DNA from: Mangifera indica
Taxonomy: Eukaryota; Streptophyta; Magnoliopsida; Sapindales; Anacardiaceae
DNA length: 64,000 nt
Direction of reading: 5' to 3'
Assembly: GCF_011075055.1 (NCBI RefSeq)
Contig: NC_058146.1
Span: 3,658,001 to 3,722,000, forward strand
The notes beneath the pieces were generated by a model. That model saw only the letters and a list, made by a program, of their open reading frames with translations, searched no databases and had not been told where the DNA came from. A program made the position numbers and the translations under genes. Positions within the stretch are counted from its first letter, which is position 1; the number at the start of each line of letters is the position of its first letter. Of the stretch, positions 24,434-35,277 are shown one piece after another.

Positions 24434-26197
24434 TGAACAAAAGTACTTTGTTAATAATTAAATGGAAATTAATCAAGGTTAGGGTGGCTTAGTTAAAATA
24501 GAATAAATTGCAGAAATATTTTAAATTATAGATATCATGAAAATACAATGAACGGATGGGGTTAACGAAACTGATATAGCATTACAACTTTTAAGGTGAA
24601 TGTCTGATTTCAAATCTCTTTTACGTTTGTGAAACCCTAATTTATCCAAAAATTTCAGAAACATTATTAATAAGATTTTTGGGAAGAATTATAGTACAAC
24701 ACTAAAGATTAATCAAATATTGTTTGGCATCTCAACTAAAAATTGTTTTTCCCATAAACCTTTTTTTTTTGTAGGCTGTAAAGGTTTACAAAATCAATTT
24801 TATTCTCTGAATTTGTAATATACAAAATATATCCAAAACCCACTTTAAAAAATTTAACCTTTATTCACATATGGAAAAATCTAATGGCCTATTGGCCTAA
24901 CTCCTGGCCAAAAGCCGAGAGAAATTCATTTTTTGGTGAATACAACATGTCAAGCACAATCTGACCTACTTAAAAAAGACATTTCAATTTAAAAAAAAGG
25001 AAAAGAAAACAGAAAGAAAAAACCCAATCTAAACACTACTACTTGCATAATATTGAATCATTATGAGCGGTCTAGTTTGAAGGTTGGTTAAAATTTTCCA
25101 ATATTAAGTAATTCGACTGACCAAATTGAGCTAGCTCAACTTTATGTTAAATATTTTTATGAAACCCCGAGTAGGAAAAACCAGATGCTCAAATGGGATA
25201 GAAACAGCCTTTTCACGTGCTTCTTCCAAGCATAAAACCATCACAAAAGTTAAAAACTTCTCTATAACTTACGGACAAATTATCGGATGAAGAACAAAGC
25301 AATGGAACAAAAACCCATTAGGGAAATGAAACAAACCTTGAGTAGAACAATGCAAAGTCATTAAATAATATATCACAATATCGGGTGGGTGATGAAACAT
25401 GTAAATTAGGGGTAGGGTAGATAAAACTTTTCATTCTGACATATGTTAACTTACATAAATTCAGTAATTTGGGATAAAACAGGTGATTCACTTCTTTTTG
25501 TAAACATAAATTGCCTCAAAGTTAGGATATAATTGCTAGTTAATAATTCGATGTTTTTTTGGTGTTTAAAGTCTCTTAGGGCATGAAATGAACTCTATCA
25601 GGGAAATGAAACAAAGCTCGAATGAAAGAAATCAAAAGCAGGATGATCTGTAAACAATGATATTAGTAATATTTTTGATAGAGAATAACAAAGCAAAAAT
25701 GATCCCTTGAAATGCAACACGATGAGACAACGAATATTGTACTACATAGAAAAGAGAGAGAGATAGTGTGTATTGAGTGTGATGGATCTTCCATGTCTGG
25801 AAAAAGCTGCAAAGGAAAAAAATTCTCCTTTCCTTGTATGTAGAAAATGGCAAGCGATGAAAGATGGAAAGACTGAAAAAGATAAAGAGAAAAACAAGGT
25901 ATTAAAAATGGAAAAATTTTCAATGATAAAAATTATCGTGTAGAGTGCTGTAAGGAATAAAGTGCGGTGTCAGAATGTATACATAATGGGGTCTCTTCTC
26001 TTTGGGTGTTTTTTGGTGTTTTTTTCTAAGTGAATGTTTCGAGCTTGGATTCTTCTGCAACTTCATCTTTCCCCCTCTCCATTAACAATCTTTTATTTAT
26101 CAGTAGCTAATCAGACATAACAATCTTTATTCCTTTTATTTAATGGAATTACAAAGCTAGTTGTTGATAATGAAACAGAAACCAATGGTATAATATA
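24434..26197. other. Intergenic upstream of the defensin-like pair, nothing firm
   Basis: AT-rich. The phrase AGGGAAATGAAACAAA occurs twice (about 25320 and 25600), suggesting a local duplication. The minus-strand ORFs around 25.7-25.9 kb have no recognisable domain. Confidence 0.3.
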
Positions 26198-26425
26198 TTA
26201 AGGATTATGGTAGCAAACGCAAAGGTTTCCCCAAGTTGTAGGCCTGCACATTGCTTCAATGAGTTTGTTCTTATATGCATTATAACAAATTTGGAAGCAC
26301 TCAGGCATCTTGCATTCCACCACTATGCGAAACCCCTCTGCAATATCTGGTCCTGTGGCCAAGCAAATTAACATCACCAAAGTTAATATCAAACTCACCT
26401 GCATGGCTATTCTCCCTGCTTCCAT
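26198..26425 (-). CDS. Secreted six-cysteine defensin-like peptide
   Basis: A 75-residue intronless ORF from the ATG at 26425 (the longer frame starts at a non-ATG codon). Residues 1 to about 29 form a signal peptide with hydrophobic core MQVSLILTLVMLICLA. The mature part has cysteines spaced C-x4-C-x3-C-x12-C-x8-C-x-C; CxxxC paired with CxC is the hallmark of the cysteine-stabilised alpha-beta fold of defensin-like (DEFL/LCR) proteins. The first four spacings are the same in the divergent neighbour at 26958, so the two are likely paralogues. The role (defence, or pollen/ovule signalling) cannot be told. No expression evidence is available. Confidence 0.75.
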   Translation of the reverse strand: MEAGRIAMQVSLILTLVMLICLATGPDIAEGFRIVVECKMPECFQICYNAYKNKLIEAMCRPTTWGNLCVCYHNP

Positions 26426-26638
26426 TGCTAACAAAAAGTGCTTCTTTTCTTTTTCAGAATTTAAATGTTTTTCTTTTTGAAGATACCCAGTTTGATTTTT
26501 GTTCCCAGGTTTTAAAAAAGTAATTATCTTTTACAAAAATACTGTATAAACTATATGTAATTCATTGAATACTTAAAAACAAATTAACAAATATTTTTCT
26601 ATAACCATGAGAGGAAATATGGTAATTCATTAGACTCA

Positions 26639-26718
26639 GACCTTTCATGGTAGGCAATTTATCATTTTAAAATGGCAAGTATTTTAAAAATCTCGACCTT
26701 TTATGGTAGGCAATTTAT
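26639..26718. repeat. Pair of 24-bp direct repeats between the two peptide genes
   Basis: GACCTTTCATGGTAGGCAAT... at 26639-26662 is repeated with one mismatch at 26695-26718, 56 bases further on. It lies in the shared upstream region of the two divergent genes, so it could be a regulatory duplication or a TE footprint. Confidence 0.6.
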
Positions 26719-26895
26719 AAAGGAAACTCTAGTATAAATACTGTATATTATTTGGCAGCTAATTAACCATATCTTGCTGGATAATCAACTAAATACTATA
26801 TACATCTTTCAGTATTTGAAAAGCTAGATTTCGAAAGACATTAATGATTAATTACGAGATAAAGTGTCTTATTTTTGTTTACAATGTAAAATTTT

Positions 26896-26904
26896 CTATA
26901 TAAA
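26896..26904 (+). promoter_or_regulatory. TATA box of the plus-strand defensin-like gene
   Basis: CTATATAAA lies 54 bases upstream of the ATG at 26958, giving a start site near 26930 and a very short leader. Confidence 0.6.
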
Positions 26905-26957
26905 CTCAAATCCTTAATTGAAACTTTACATAGAAAGGCACCTTGTTTTTGTTTGCA

Positions 26958-27215
26958 ATGGAAGAAAGAAGAGCTTCATTGGCTTTGATCATTAGTCTTG
27001 CTTTTGGCTTGTTGTCGTTGACACTCTCGACGTGGGAGGGTGTCGATGCCGCCGCTACCTTTAATCCTGATCACCATCGCGTGTTAGTGGACATTGCAGA
27101 TGATGCAGATGTGCCATGCAGTGAAGATACTTGCACTGGAATTTGCAAGCAGGCAATGCAGGATAAGTTCAAAGGTGCCAAATGTGCTGATAGTGGTTTT
27201 TGTACTTGCTTATAG
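26958..27215 (+). CDS. Secreted six-cysteine defensin-like peptide
   Basis: 85 residues from the ATG at 26958. The signal peptide has core LALIISLAFGLLSLTL (about residues 8-23) and is followed by an acidic, cysteine-free propeptide-like stretch (about 30-53). The cysteine domain is C-x4-C-x3-C-x12-C-x5-C-x-C at the C-terminus, ending one residue after the last cysteine. The spacing matches the minus-strand neighbour except in the loop before CxC. It has no intron, whereas many plant DEFL genes have one after the signal peptide. The TATA box is 54 bases upstream. Identified by fold pattern only; no named family recognised. Confidence 0.78.
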   Translation: MEERRASLALIISLAFGLLSLTLSTWEGVDAAATFNPDHHRVLVDIADDADVPCSEDTCTGICKQAMQDKFKGAKCADSGFCTCL

Positions 27216-28041
27216 CTTTATGAACACAATTGTACTGTCAAAGTTAAAGAGTTAATCCATCAATAAAATCTAATTTCTCATGTTTTTGTTTAATGTGTAA
27301 AACAACATTTAATAGTGAGTGAGTTTTTATTAGATTTTATTTGATTTCTTGCATCAGCATGTCCCTTAAAAATTTGCACGGGACACAACTCACAATTTTG
27401 TGGGTTATGCTAGAGCCCACCAATAGGGTAAATTACGTTAAAAGTTTACAGGTAAGGCTCACAGATTGGTCTGATATAACTATTTAAATAGAAATTTTCC
27501 TCTTTCATATTATTGATGGTCAAGTATCCATTGGACCCAACGGCTACTTTATTTATTTATTTATTTATTTATTTTTAAATAGAAATTTTCCTCCTTCATT
27601 TTGTGTGTGTGTTTTTTTAAAGTAGGAATAATACTTTTAAGTATCAGTGCTTTCTTTTGTAAGCATTCTCTTTACTGCACATGAAGAGATCCAGCGGATT
27701 GTTGTTTTTTTTTTTTTTCTAAGGATAGCATTATAGTATGCTTCTATTTCCAGGCTTTTCTAAACCATTTCATTTATTGAATTATTGGGTTTTTTTTTTT
27801 CTTTTTCCTAATTGTGTTGTTAAGGTTCTTATTGAATTCATTACTTCTTTATATGTTTTTGATTTAAATAAATTTTGATCGAATGTTTGAGTAGAATATT
27901 ATCCATAAACCACAACTGTTGTAATAATCTCCACAGTATTACAAGTGATTGGTAGAGAATTACTTCCAATCATGAGAGTCAAAATATATGAAAATTGTTT
28001 CATCATATGGGATTCTACAGTGGATATATATGGATCAAAGT
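27216..28041. other. Intergenic between peptide gene and LHCA1
   Basis: AATAAA at 27263-27268 is a likely polyadenylation signal for the peptide gene. A (TTTA)n microsatellite lies at 27546-27577. The phrase AAATAGAAATTTTCCTC occurs twice (about 27486 and 27577). No gene is seen. Confidence 0.5.
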
Positions 28042-29621
28042 TTAATTAGGCAAAAGCCCTCTGGGGATGATAACGTTCCCAACGTTGTTATGCCAAGGAT
28101 CAGCCAAGTGAGTTGCCAAATTCTCCAATGGCCCTGTGCCTGGATAAGCCGATTGTTGCACGCAGAAACCCACAAATGCCAACAATGCCAGCCGTCCTAT
28201 ACATCGAATTAACACACAATTACGTATCTTCATTACATATACATCGAATTAACACACAATTACATATCTTCATTTAACCTTAAAAGCAATCATAATGTGT
28301 GTCATGAATGTTACAAAATTTCCTAATATCAACTAATATTACTCATAATTTTAGCTTAATAAAATTAAGTAATTGAATAATTTAATGACAATTTTTTAAA
28401 TAAATTTAAGTGATTAATAAAGTTATTTAACACCCTTAAAGAATAACATTAGTATAAGTTTTAGGGTTTATTAGATCGTTACTATGGTCTATCAAACTAT
28501 TATATATTACGTAAATTCATCTCCGATACTCATATACAATAACTTCAACTATTAAAAGTTGTCATTAATACGTGGTTTTAAAAGCAAAAAATCAATCATT
28601 TTAATGTGAGTAATTTTAGAAGTTTTATAGATTCAAATTATATAATATTCTATTTATAATTTCAAAGAATTTTAATTCAATATTTTATATTTTATCTTTA
28701 AATATTGTAATATTAGAATAGTATCAGTTTTATCTAATCTATGTAAAATAAATCTTGCAATAGAAAGATATATCATGCACTGCTACTAACCGTTTTTGAC
28801 CTCTTTAACCTTGTACTCCTCAAACTTCTTGGGGTCCTTGGAGAATCCCAGGGGATCAAAAGCACCACCGGGATACTTCTTCTTCTCGGGGTCTTTCTCC
28901 ATGCTTCTTTGGTGCTCAACAAAGGCAATGGCGAGGAATTCAATGACCAGAATGGTGGGGAAAGTGCCCCATGGAACTGGGTTACCTAAGTAAGTTGCTT
29001 GTCCACCAGGAATTGCAGCCCATTCTTGAGCCTTTACCCAGTTGCCTAATCCCAATGCCTCTGGCACCAGGATCCCTGGCTGCAATAAATCCAATGAATC
29101 AATCAAATTGAGATGGTTTAATTTCATTCAACACAACACTGCAAAATCAGTCTATTGCAGTTCAATATGCCCATAATCAGACATTCAAAAATGTGACTTT
29201 TTGAGATAATAGATAGAAACTTACAACAGCAAGCATAGCCCATCTGCAGTGAATGAGTTCAGACTCCTTATATCTCTCAAGGTTCTCAGGGACCTCACCA
29301 AGCCGAAGAGGGTCAAATCCAAAGTCACTGAAATAAAAAAAACCCACACAACAATGATAAAAATAATCAAAAAATGATCATAAGGTTCAAATAATTATAT
29401 GCTTTTTTATGTTATTATTATTGCCCTGGAGCTGAACCATCGAGATAAGGCGGGCGGGGCTGGCCCGGCATCCAGTCGGCAGACATGGAGAAACGTGAAG
29501 TAGCATAGGCACCAGAACAAGAAAGCGAAACGGCAGTGGCAAATTTAGATTTAGAAGAGGAGAGAACTCAAGGAAACGCAGTGTTGGCGATGCCACAGCT
29601 CATTATTGTATTGGAAGCCAT
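28042..29621 (-). pseudogene. LHCA1: LHCA1, PSI light-harvesting chlorophyll a/b protein, with premature stop in transit peptide
   Basis: Four exons on the minus strand: 29621-29425, 29327-29225, 29079-28791, 28196-28042. They join in frame to 247 codons plus stop, the length of plant Lhca1. The mature part is fully conserved: [20 protein letters not shown], the helix region [36 protein letters not shown] and the C-terminal helix [20 protein letters not shown]. Two defects: codon 18 is TGA where Ser is expected (P-S-V-L-S-S-S), and the first intron starts with GC (CCAGG|GCAATA) instead of GT. No downstream ATG would restore a transit peptide. Either it is a very young pseudogene or null allele, or the assembly has an error; the conserved body argues against old decay. 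Confidence 0.85.
28199..28278. repeat. Two tandem 40-bp units in the last LHCA1 intron
   Basis: Units 28199-28238 and 28239-28278 (starting ATACATCGAATTAACAC) differ at only a few bases. They abut the acceptor of LHCA1 exon 4, so the sequence leading to the splice site is duplicated. Confidence 0.9.
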
Positions 29622-29749
29622 TGTTAGAACTTTGGCGAAGAAGAGTCAGTTTTTCAGTTTTCTGAAGAGTAGTGGTGATGAAAATGGACAAAGGAAGGGT
29701 TAAAGAGGAGAAGGAAGGGTAGTGGGATGTCGGCGAATCTGAAAGTGGA

Positions 29750-29800
29750 TTATTATTGGTCCAGCATTTGTTGGTGTGATTTGTAATTGGGCCACGTGGG
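29750..29800 (-). promoter_or_regulatory. LHCA1 proximal promoter: G-box and CCAAT motifs
   Basis: A palindromic G-box, CCACGTGG with CACGTG core at 29793-29798, lies 172 bases upstream of the ATG. CCAAT motifs occur at about 29755 and 29786 on the minus strand. G-boxes are standard light-response elements of photosynthesis genes (bZIP/PIF binding). I see no TATA box, which is common in such promoters. Confidence 0.6.
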
Positions 29801-30722
29801 AGTGTTAATCCAGTTGGTGCCCATGTTGAATATCTTGTGGGTTCGTGGTGGAGGATGAGCGACAGTGCCAGGTAGGCATTATACATGTAGGCAGCTCATT
29901 GCATGGAATCAGGATATCAAACTGTAGAATTGTTTTGTTTATTTTATCAATATAATTTATATTAACAATATAATAATACATAGTTGATAAATATAAATTA
30001 AATATAAAAAAATATGTGCAGATAATATTATTCCTATTTTATTAAAAGCTAAAATTGTTATGGCTTTCAAAGATGAAAGCTTAAGGTCAAGTTCTCCTTA
30101 TTGACATACTAAGATACTTAAAATCAGTTAATATATCAAATTTGATTATACACTTTTAAGGTCTCTTTAGAGTCGTAGTTTTCAATCCTCTACACAATAT
30201 TATAACTTGTGTGATGTCATTCTATATGTTGTTTACGTTTCTCTTGAGAAAACTGATGGAAGCTCCCTGGAAATTGTAATGTTGGAGAGAGGGTGGTGGT
30301 CAACCAGCGGTGTCCAAACCAATATAGATAATGCAAAAACTTACAATCAAGTGGACTAGTGTAAAAGCTTTTGTTTCACTTCAAGTTTGTGCTTGTAGGT
30401 TCACTATGTTTGGCTATTCCATGAAAATTTTACTCCCCCAAGCTTTATCATCTTTAATGTTGAATGTTCGATCATCTATGTTGCAAGTTCACCAACGATA
30501 ATCCATCTCTTAAAGCTTATGCAGAAACCATTACCAAATTGATTCTTTATAGACCAACATGGTTGCCATTTCCCTGTGGGGAACATTGTTCTAGCGCTCT
30601 TGCTTCAAAAGCCATGAGGTTTCACAGTTTTCACCCAATTATATTGTTGCTCTTGCTTCTTGCAAGGACTTATAGTGAGAGAGAGTAACAAACTTATTGT
30701 TTTTCGGTGTATTCTTTACTTT
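29801..30722. other. Intergenic, nothing recognised
   Basis: A less AT-rich patch at 30240-30690 has a 74-codon plus-strand ORF with no recognisable domain. It could be a gene relic. Confidence 0.3.
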
Positions 30723-30730
30723 AAATATCA

Positions 30731-30895
30731 CAATAAAATTGTGTATATTTATTTTAAATATACAAATAGATATATTTGATATATTTTATTATGTAAATAA
30801 ATAAATTTTAAATTAAAGATAAAATAACACTCAATCATATAATTATACATATAAATGTATATTTATTTATATATTTAAAATAGATAAATAAATTC
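30731..30895. repeat. AT-rich palindromic MITE, copy 4
   Basis: Arms AATAAAATTGTGTATATTTA and the inverted TATATTTAAAATAGATAAAT flank the core AATTTTAAATTAAAGATAAA. Confidence 0.6.
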
Positions 30896-31190
30896 GTTGA
30901 TTATCAATTTAGTTTAAATAAATTTGAATTTTAACTTGAATTTATAGTTTTTATATTATTGAATTCAAATTTGAAAGTATTCAACTTATTAAATTTATGA
31001 GTTTGTAAATCAATTAATAGACATCGTTTTAATAAATATATATTAAAATAGCATTATTTCATTGGTTTTGATTCAATTATATTATTAAATTCGATCCAAT
31101 ATTATAATTAAATTCCAACTTGATTTTTTTTTAACCCATTTATGCCCCAATTGATTTAAAAATATCTTATAAGCTTAAATTAAAGTACTC
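30896..31190. repeat. Possible AACGACGTCGTT-type dispersed repeat, decayed copy
   Basis: CATCGTTTTAATAAATATAT followed by ATTAAAATAGCATTATTTC resembles the centre of the repeats at 18.4 and 46.9 kb (TCATTTTAATCAATATGTAT). The flanks contain the same TTTGAATTTTAACTTGAATT words. Strongly diverged. Confidence 0.35.
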
Positions 31191-31423
31191 TTTCAAGCCG
31201 AGCCGACCTCAAGAAACTTGAGGTCAGCTAGGCTCTAATCCGCTTCCACTCTCGAAGCCGCCCTGCTTCCGTGATCTGAAAAACCGTACAACGACTTCCT
31301 TTCCCCTTGAGGGAATTAAGTAAACGAAAACAAAAACAAAAGCAGAAGCAGAAGGAAATTCAACAAAATAAAACTCATTAGATCATCTGCCTTCGCTTCC
31401 GAATTATCGGATACCGTTCAATT

Positions 31424-34198
31424 ATGAGTTCTCAGTCTGTAAGTCCGCCTCCAATCAGATCTCTTAGAAATGCAATTGTTTTCTTATTAATTTTCCAAGT
31501 GTTATTACTTTAATTTTGCAGAGCGCGGGCTTTTTCACTGGATTTACTAAGCTTTGCAAGGGATTAGCAGTGGTGCTTGTCGGAGGCCACATTTTAGTTC
31601 AACTTTTACCTGCGGCGGCTTCTGTTCTTGCTCTGATTCCAGCTAGGTAAGCACGTTCTGGATCCGTTTATTGAGTTTGAGAATTCGGTTTTTAGTAAAT
31701 CCTAATCTGATTATGATTTACAATTGAAGTGATATTCAGTTGTTAAGTTTAAGGGGCATTAGGGATAAATCTGTGTTATTTAAAGTTAAGCATATCTTGT
31801 TGCGATATATGATATTTTTACGATGTGTAACGCTTCTTTGCTTAATTGATTCTGTTGTAAGTTTATTAACTGCTAGCGAGAACTTCATAGAAGCCACTAT
31901 AAGAAGAAAAGTCAGCTTTGTGAGTGGACTTGCTTGGTTTGAAAAACAGTAGAAAGTAGCGGTCTTTGATAAACTTTAGGAGAGTAATTGATAAGGAAAT
32001 ATTCTGAAGATTGATTTTGTGAGGTTTTGGGCTAATGCTAATCTAATTAGATGGGATTTTTTATGTTCAGTATATGTTAAATGAGAATCAATTGATGGAA
32101 TATGATTCTTTTTTGTGGATCTTGATGTAAATTCATGTTTTACCAGGTAAAGGATATCAGATCTCTTGGTTTTTCCCTTGGAAGTCTTGTTTTCTTGTAA
32201 TTTGTTGAGGAGGAATGGTTTGTCTAAAGTTAACTACCCTTTTGTTTTGTTGACATGATGTATGTAACCCAAGGAAGAATAGATCTGCACCTGATTATCT
32301 CATACCTGCGTGGAAATAAGGAGGAGAATGATATCAAGCACAGCGATTTACGTTTTCAAGTTTCTTCAATAGCTTGATATTAATTAATTAATAAAAAAAA
32401 TTTTGCAGGACAATTCCCTTTGCTTGGAATCTCGTAACAGCTGGTTACATTGAGCAAACAGTGCATGGTGTATGTAATTATTTTGCTGTAAAATATTTAC
32501 CTAGTCTGCTTAATTTTACTGTCCCCAAAATGTCCCATTTCTTATTTATTATATGTATAAAGTGATAACTGTGGTCACTGGTTTTCTAGGTAGTCGTCAG
32601 CACCCTTGGTCTCCTCTTCATGGGGAAGTTGCTTGAACCTGTGTGGGGTTCTAAAGAGTTCCTGAAGTTCATCTTCATAGTTAACTTTCTAACTTCCCTA
32701 TGTGTTTTCACTACTGCTATTGCCTTGTACTACATAACAAAGGAGGAGAATTACCTGTAAGTACTATGGCAGCCTTTTGTATTCAAGAATTAGGTATTTT
32801 TGTTTTGTTTCAACAATTCATAATTTGGAGCCTTACCTTTCCTGTCTTCTCTCTCTGTCACTGTTTGAAGAAACAAGATATTGAATTTGACCATTGATGT
32901 TTCTTTGCCCTCCAACTAGCAGCTGACCATAAACTGTTGCAATTTGTTTCTTTTTAACTGTATACAATAGTTTATTTAAGGATAAAAACTAGATCAATCT
33001 ACAAAAAACAATCTGTGCTTGTTAATTGTTGTTCTGAGTATTCAAACTAGTTATTATATCTTATACCTGGATTATTTTAGTTTTGTTTTCTGGTGCCTTT
33101 TTTATTTTTTTTGTAATTGCTTATTCTCTTTATTCTTTGTAATAGGTACATGCCTGTTTCAGGTTTCCATGGGGTTCTTGCAGGGTTCTTGGTCGGCATC
33201 AAGCAGATCATACCTGAACAGGAGCTGTATTTATTAAAATTAAAAGCAAAGGTTCAAATTTTTTTAAAAGATTCATTTAGTCTCATCTTTCTTCTGATAG
33301 GAATTTCTGCAAGTTGAAGAGATGTCTCCCACATTCTCATCCTGATCCTGTTCCCATTATTTTGCAGTGGTTGCCATCTCTTATGCTCCTGCTATCCATT
33401 ATTATAAGCTTCTTTACTGCAGAGTCAGCTGCTTATCTTCCAGCCTTAATATTTGGCACACATATGGGCTGGATTTACCTGAGATACATGCAGGGAAAAC
33501 CAGAAACAAAATTTAGGGGCGATCCAAGTGATGATTTTGCATTCTCTTCATTCTTCCCTGAATTTGTTAGGTGTGTGAGATCTTTTCTGTTTGTATCTTA
33601 TCTCATGACAATTTGCTTAAAGTCTTTAATCTTAATGTCACTGTTTGACTACTGTTTCTTTTACTACCGAGCAGACCAGTTATCAATCCCATTGCATCAA
33701 TATTTCACCGGATGCTTTGTGGAAGATCTGAAGGCTCTAGTGATGGTCATGGTTATACCTTGGGAGATGCTCCATTGCCTGGTTCTGACCCTATTGAGGC
33801 AACAAGGAGAAGGTAACCTTTCTGGTTTGTTGCAGCTATGATAAATACTACATTGATCGCATTTGGAAACTAAGCAAAATGTTATACAATCCAAAGTAGC
33901 TTTCTAACCTGGTTAGAAAGATATGCTTACGACTGAATTTATATAAAACAGGCAGCTGATTAGAACACAACTACTATAATGAAAGTACCATATGTTTAAC
34001 TAAAAACATTAGGTAATACTACATTCGGATAGTTTTGGTGTGAAAGCAATAGACTTTGTGGTTTCTGATTTCCCATTGCCATTCCTTTGCAGAGAAAGAG
34101 GAGCTAGAGCACTGGAGGAGAGATTGGCAGCTGAGAAGTTGGCAGCCTCACAGAGCGTAGTTGAGTCCAAAAAGGATGATGCGTCAGAGAATGTCTAA
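31424..34198 (+). CDS. RBL19: TMEM115/rhomboid-like membrane protein (RBL19 type)
   Basis: A 306-residue multi-pass protein of the TMEM115 (DUF1751) rhomboid-like family, thought to act in Golgi trafficking. Exons: 31424-31438, 31522-31646, 32409-32469, 32590-32756, 33146-33251, 33368-33570, 33675-33812, 34093-34198. All are GT-AG, all frames join. Conserved blocks are PARTIPFAWNLVTAGYIEQTV, LFMGKLLEPVWGSKE, MPVSGFHGVLAGFLVGIKQ and FGTHMGWIYLRYMQ. Hydrophobic helices fill about residues 18-235, then a charged cytosolic tail (RRRERGARALEERLAAEKLA). The rhomboid GxSG serine motif is replaced by SGFHG, so protease activity is unlikely. First exon encodes only five residues. It converges with the E2 gene downstream. 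Confidence 0.93.
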
Positions 34199-34579
34199 CT
34201 GGGTGAGAACTTGGTTATTGAAGCTAGACAACAAATGCAAGTGTCCATACCTTGACCATCTCAGATGTTGTGCGATGTTTCGAGATAAATCTTTCTTTCT
34301 AGATTCTGGTGGACAGTTTTGTTTTCCAATTTGCCGTGGACTACCAACCCTTGAAGTACACATGTTGTCATTTTATATGTTGTGGTATCTCGCAATTATT
34401 GTCATATGTGCCCTTGCTCAATATATATAGTTTAGAAATGAACAAAAAACAAAAAAAGTCCTTGAATGAGTTTATTCTTTTTTTTTTTTTGTCCCTTTTT
34501 TTATTTACTTTTTGGTTTGTTTGATGCAATTGACAATGCCAACTGGTGTAAACATCACTTTGAACAAATGAATTTCAAT

Positions 34580-34662
34580 TTTAATAAAATTATGTATAAA
34601 ATTTTTATATATAATTTTATGTACAAATAATAATATTATTGTATGATTAAATATATCAAAAT
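34580..34662. repeat. AT-rich MITE, partial copy 5
   Basis: AATAAAATTATGTATAAAAT followed by TATATAATTTTATGTACAAA and a TATTATTGTATGATTAAATA core side; the other half is missing or diverged. Confidence 0.5.
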
Positions 34663-34742
34663 TAAATACACATAGATTGTTACCTTTTCCATAAAATTCA
34701 ATGTACTGTAATTGATAACATTCGAGTATGGCATTTTAATTA

Positions 34743-34892
34743 TAATAAAATTATATATATTTATTTGAATACACAAATAGATATATATTTGATGTATATT
34801 ATTAAATGATTGAATAATTTTAAATTAAAAATAAAATAATATTTAATTATATAATGATATATCATATATATATTTATTTATATACTAAAAAT
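34743..34892. repeat. AT-rich palindromic MITE, copy 6
   Basis: Left end AATAAAATTATATATATTTA, core GAATAATTTTAAATTAAAAA, right end ATATATTTATTTATATACTA; it matches copies 4 and 7 along its whole length. Confidence 0.6.
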
Positions 34893-35277
34893 TTCCCGTA
34901 GGGTTACATCACACACTCGGCCTTGGTGACAACATAAATCAACATGGTGAGAGGCCACTCTTCGGGAGCATAAAAATCATCAAATGGTTACAATTTTAAA
35001 ATGTTCCGAATTGCATATGAAACAGCCAGACCGTTTCAATTGACTGAAGCAATTTACAACATTATGTAGACTTTACTTTGCAATTACAAGAGAAAAAGTA
35101 TCCACTCATCGGATGAGGAAAGAGAGAAAGAGCGATACAACTTACCCCCTGTATAATGTATTGTAATATGTATCAACAATGATGTCAATTCCACACATCA
35201 AGATGAAACAAACCCTTTTACGGAGACACTGCATGGCTATTCAAAATCTACATTCCTCCTCTGTTCTGCTCTTCAGA

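Larger units (their letters stand above)
34199..35277. other. Convergent spacer between RBL19-like and E2 genes
   Basis: It holds both 3' UTRs (T-rich tract at 34478-34492) and two AT-rich MITE copies, listed separately. Confidence 0.5.

Noticed and set aside
28199..28278. CRISPR-like or satellite array
   Set aside because: Only two direct units without spacers, in a plant intron; a simple tandem duplication.
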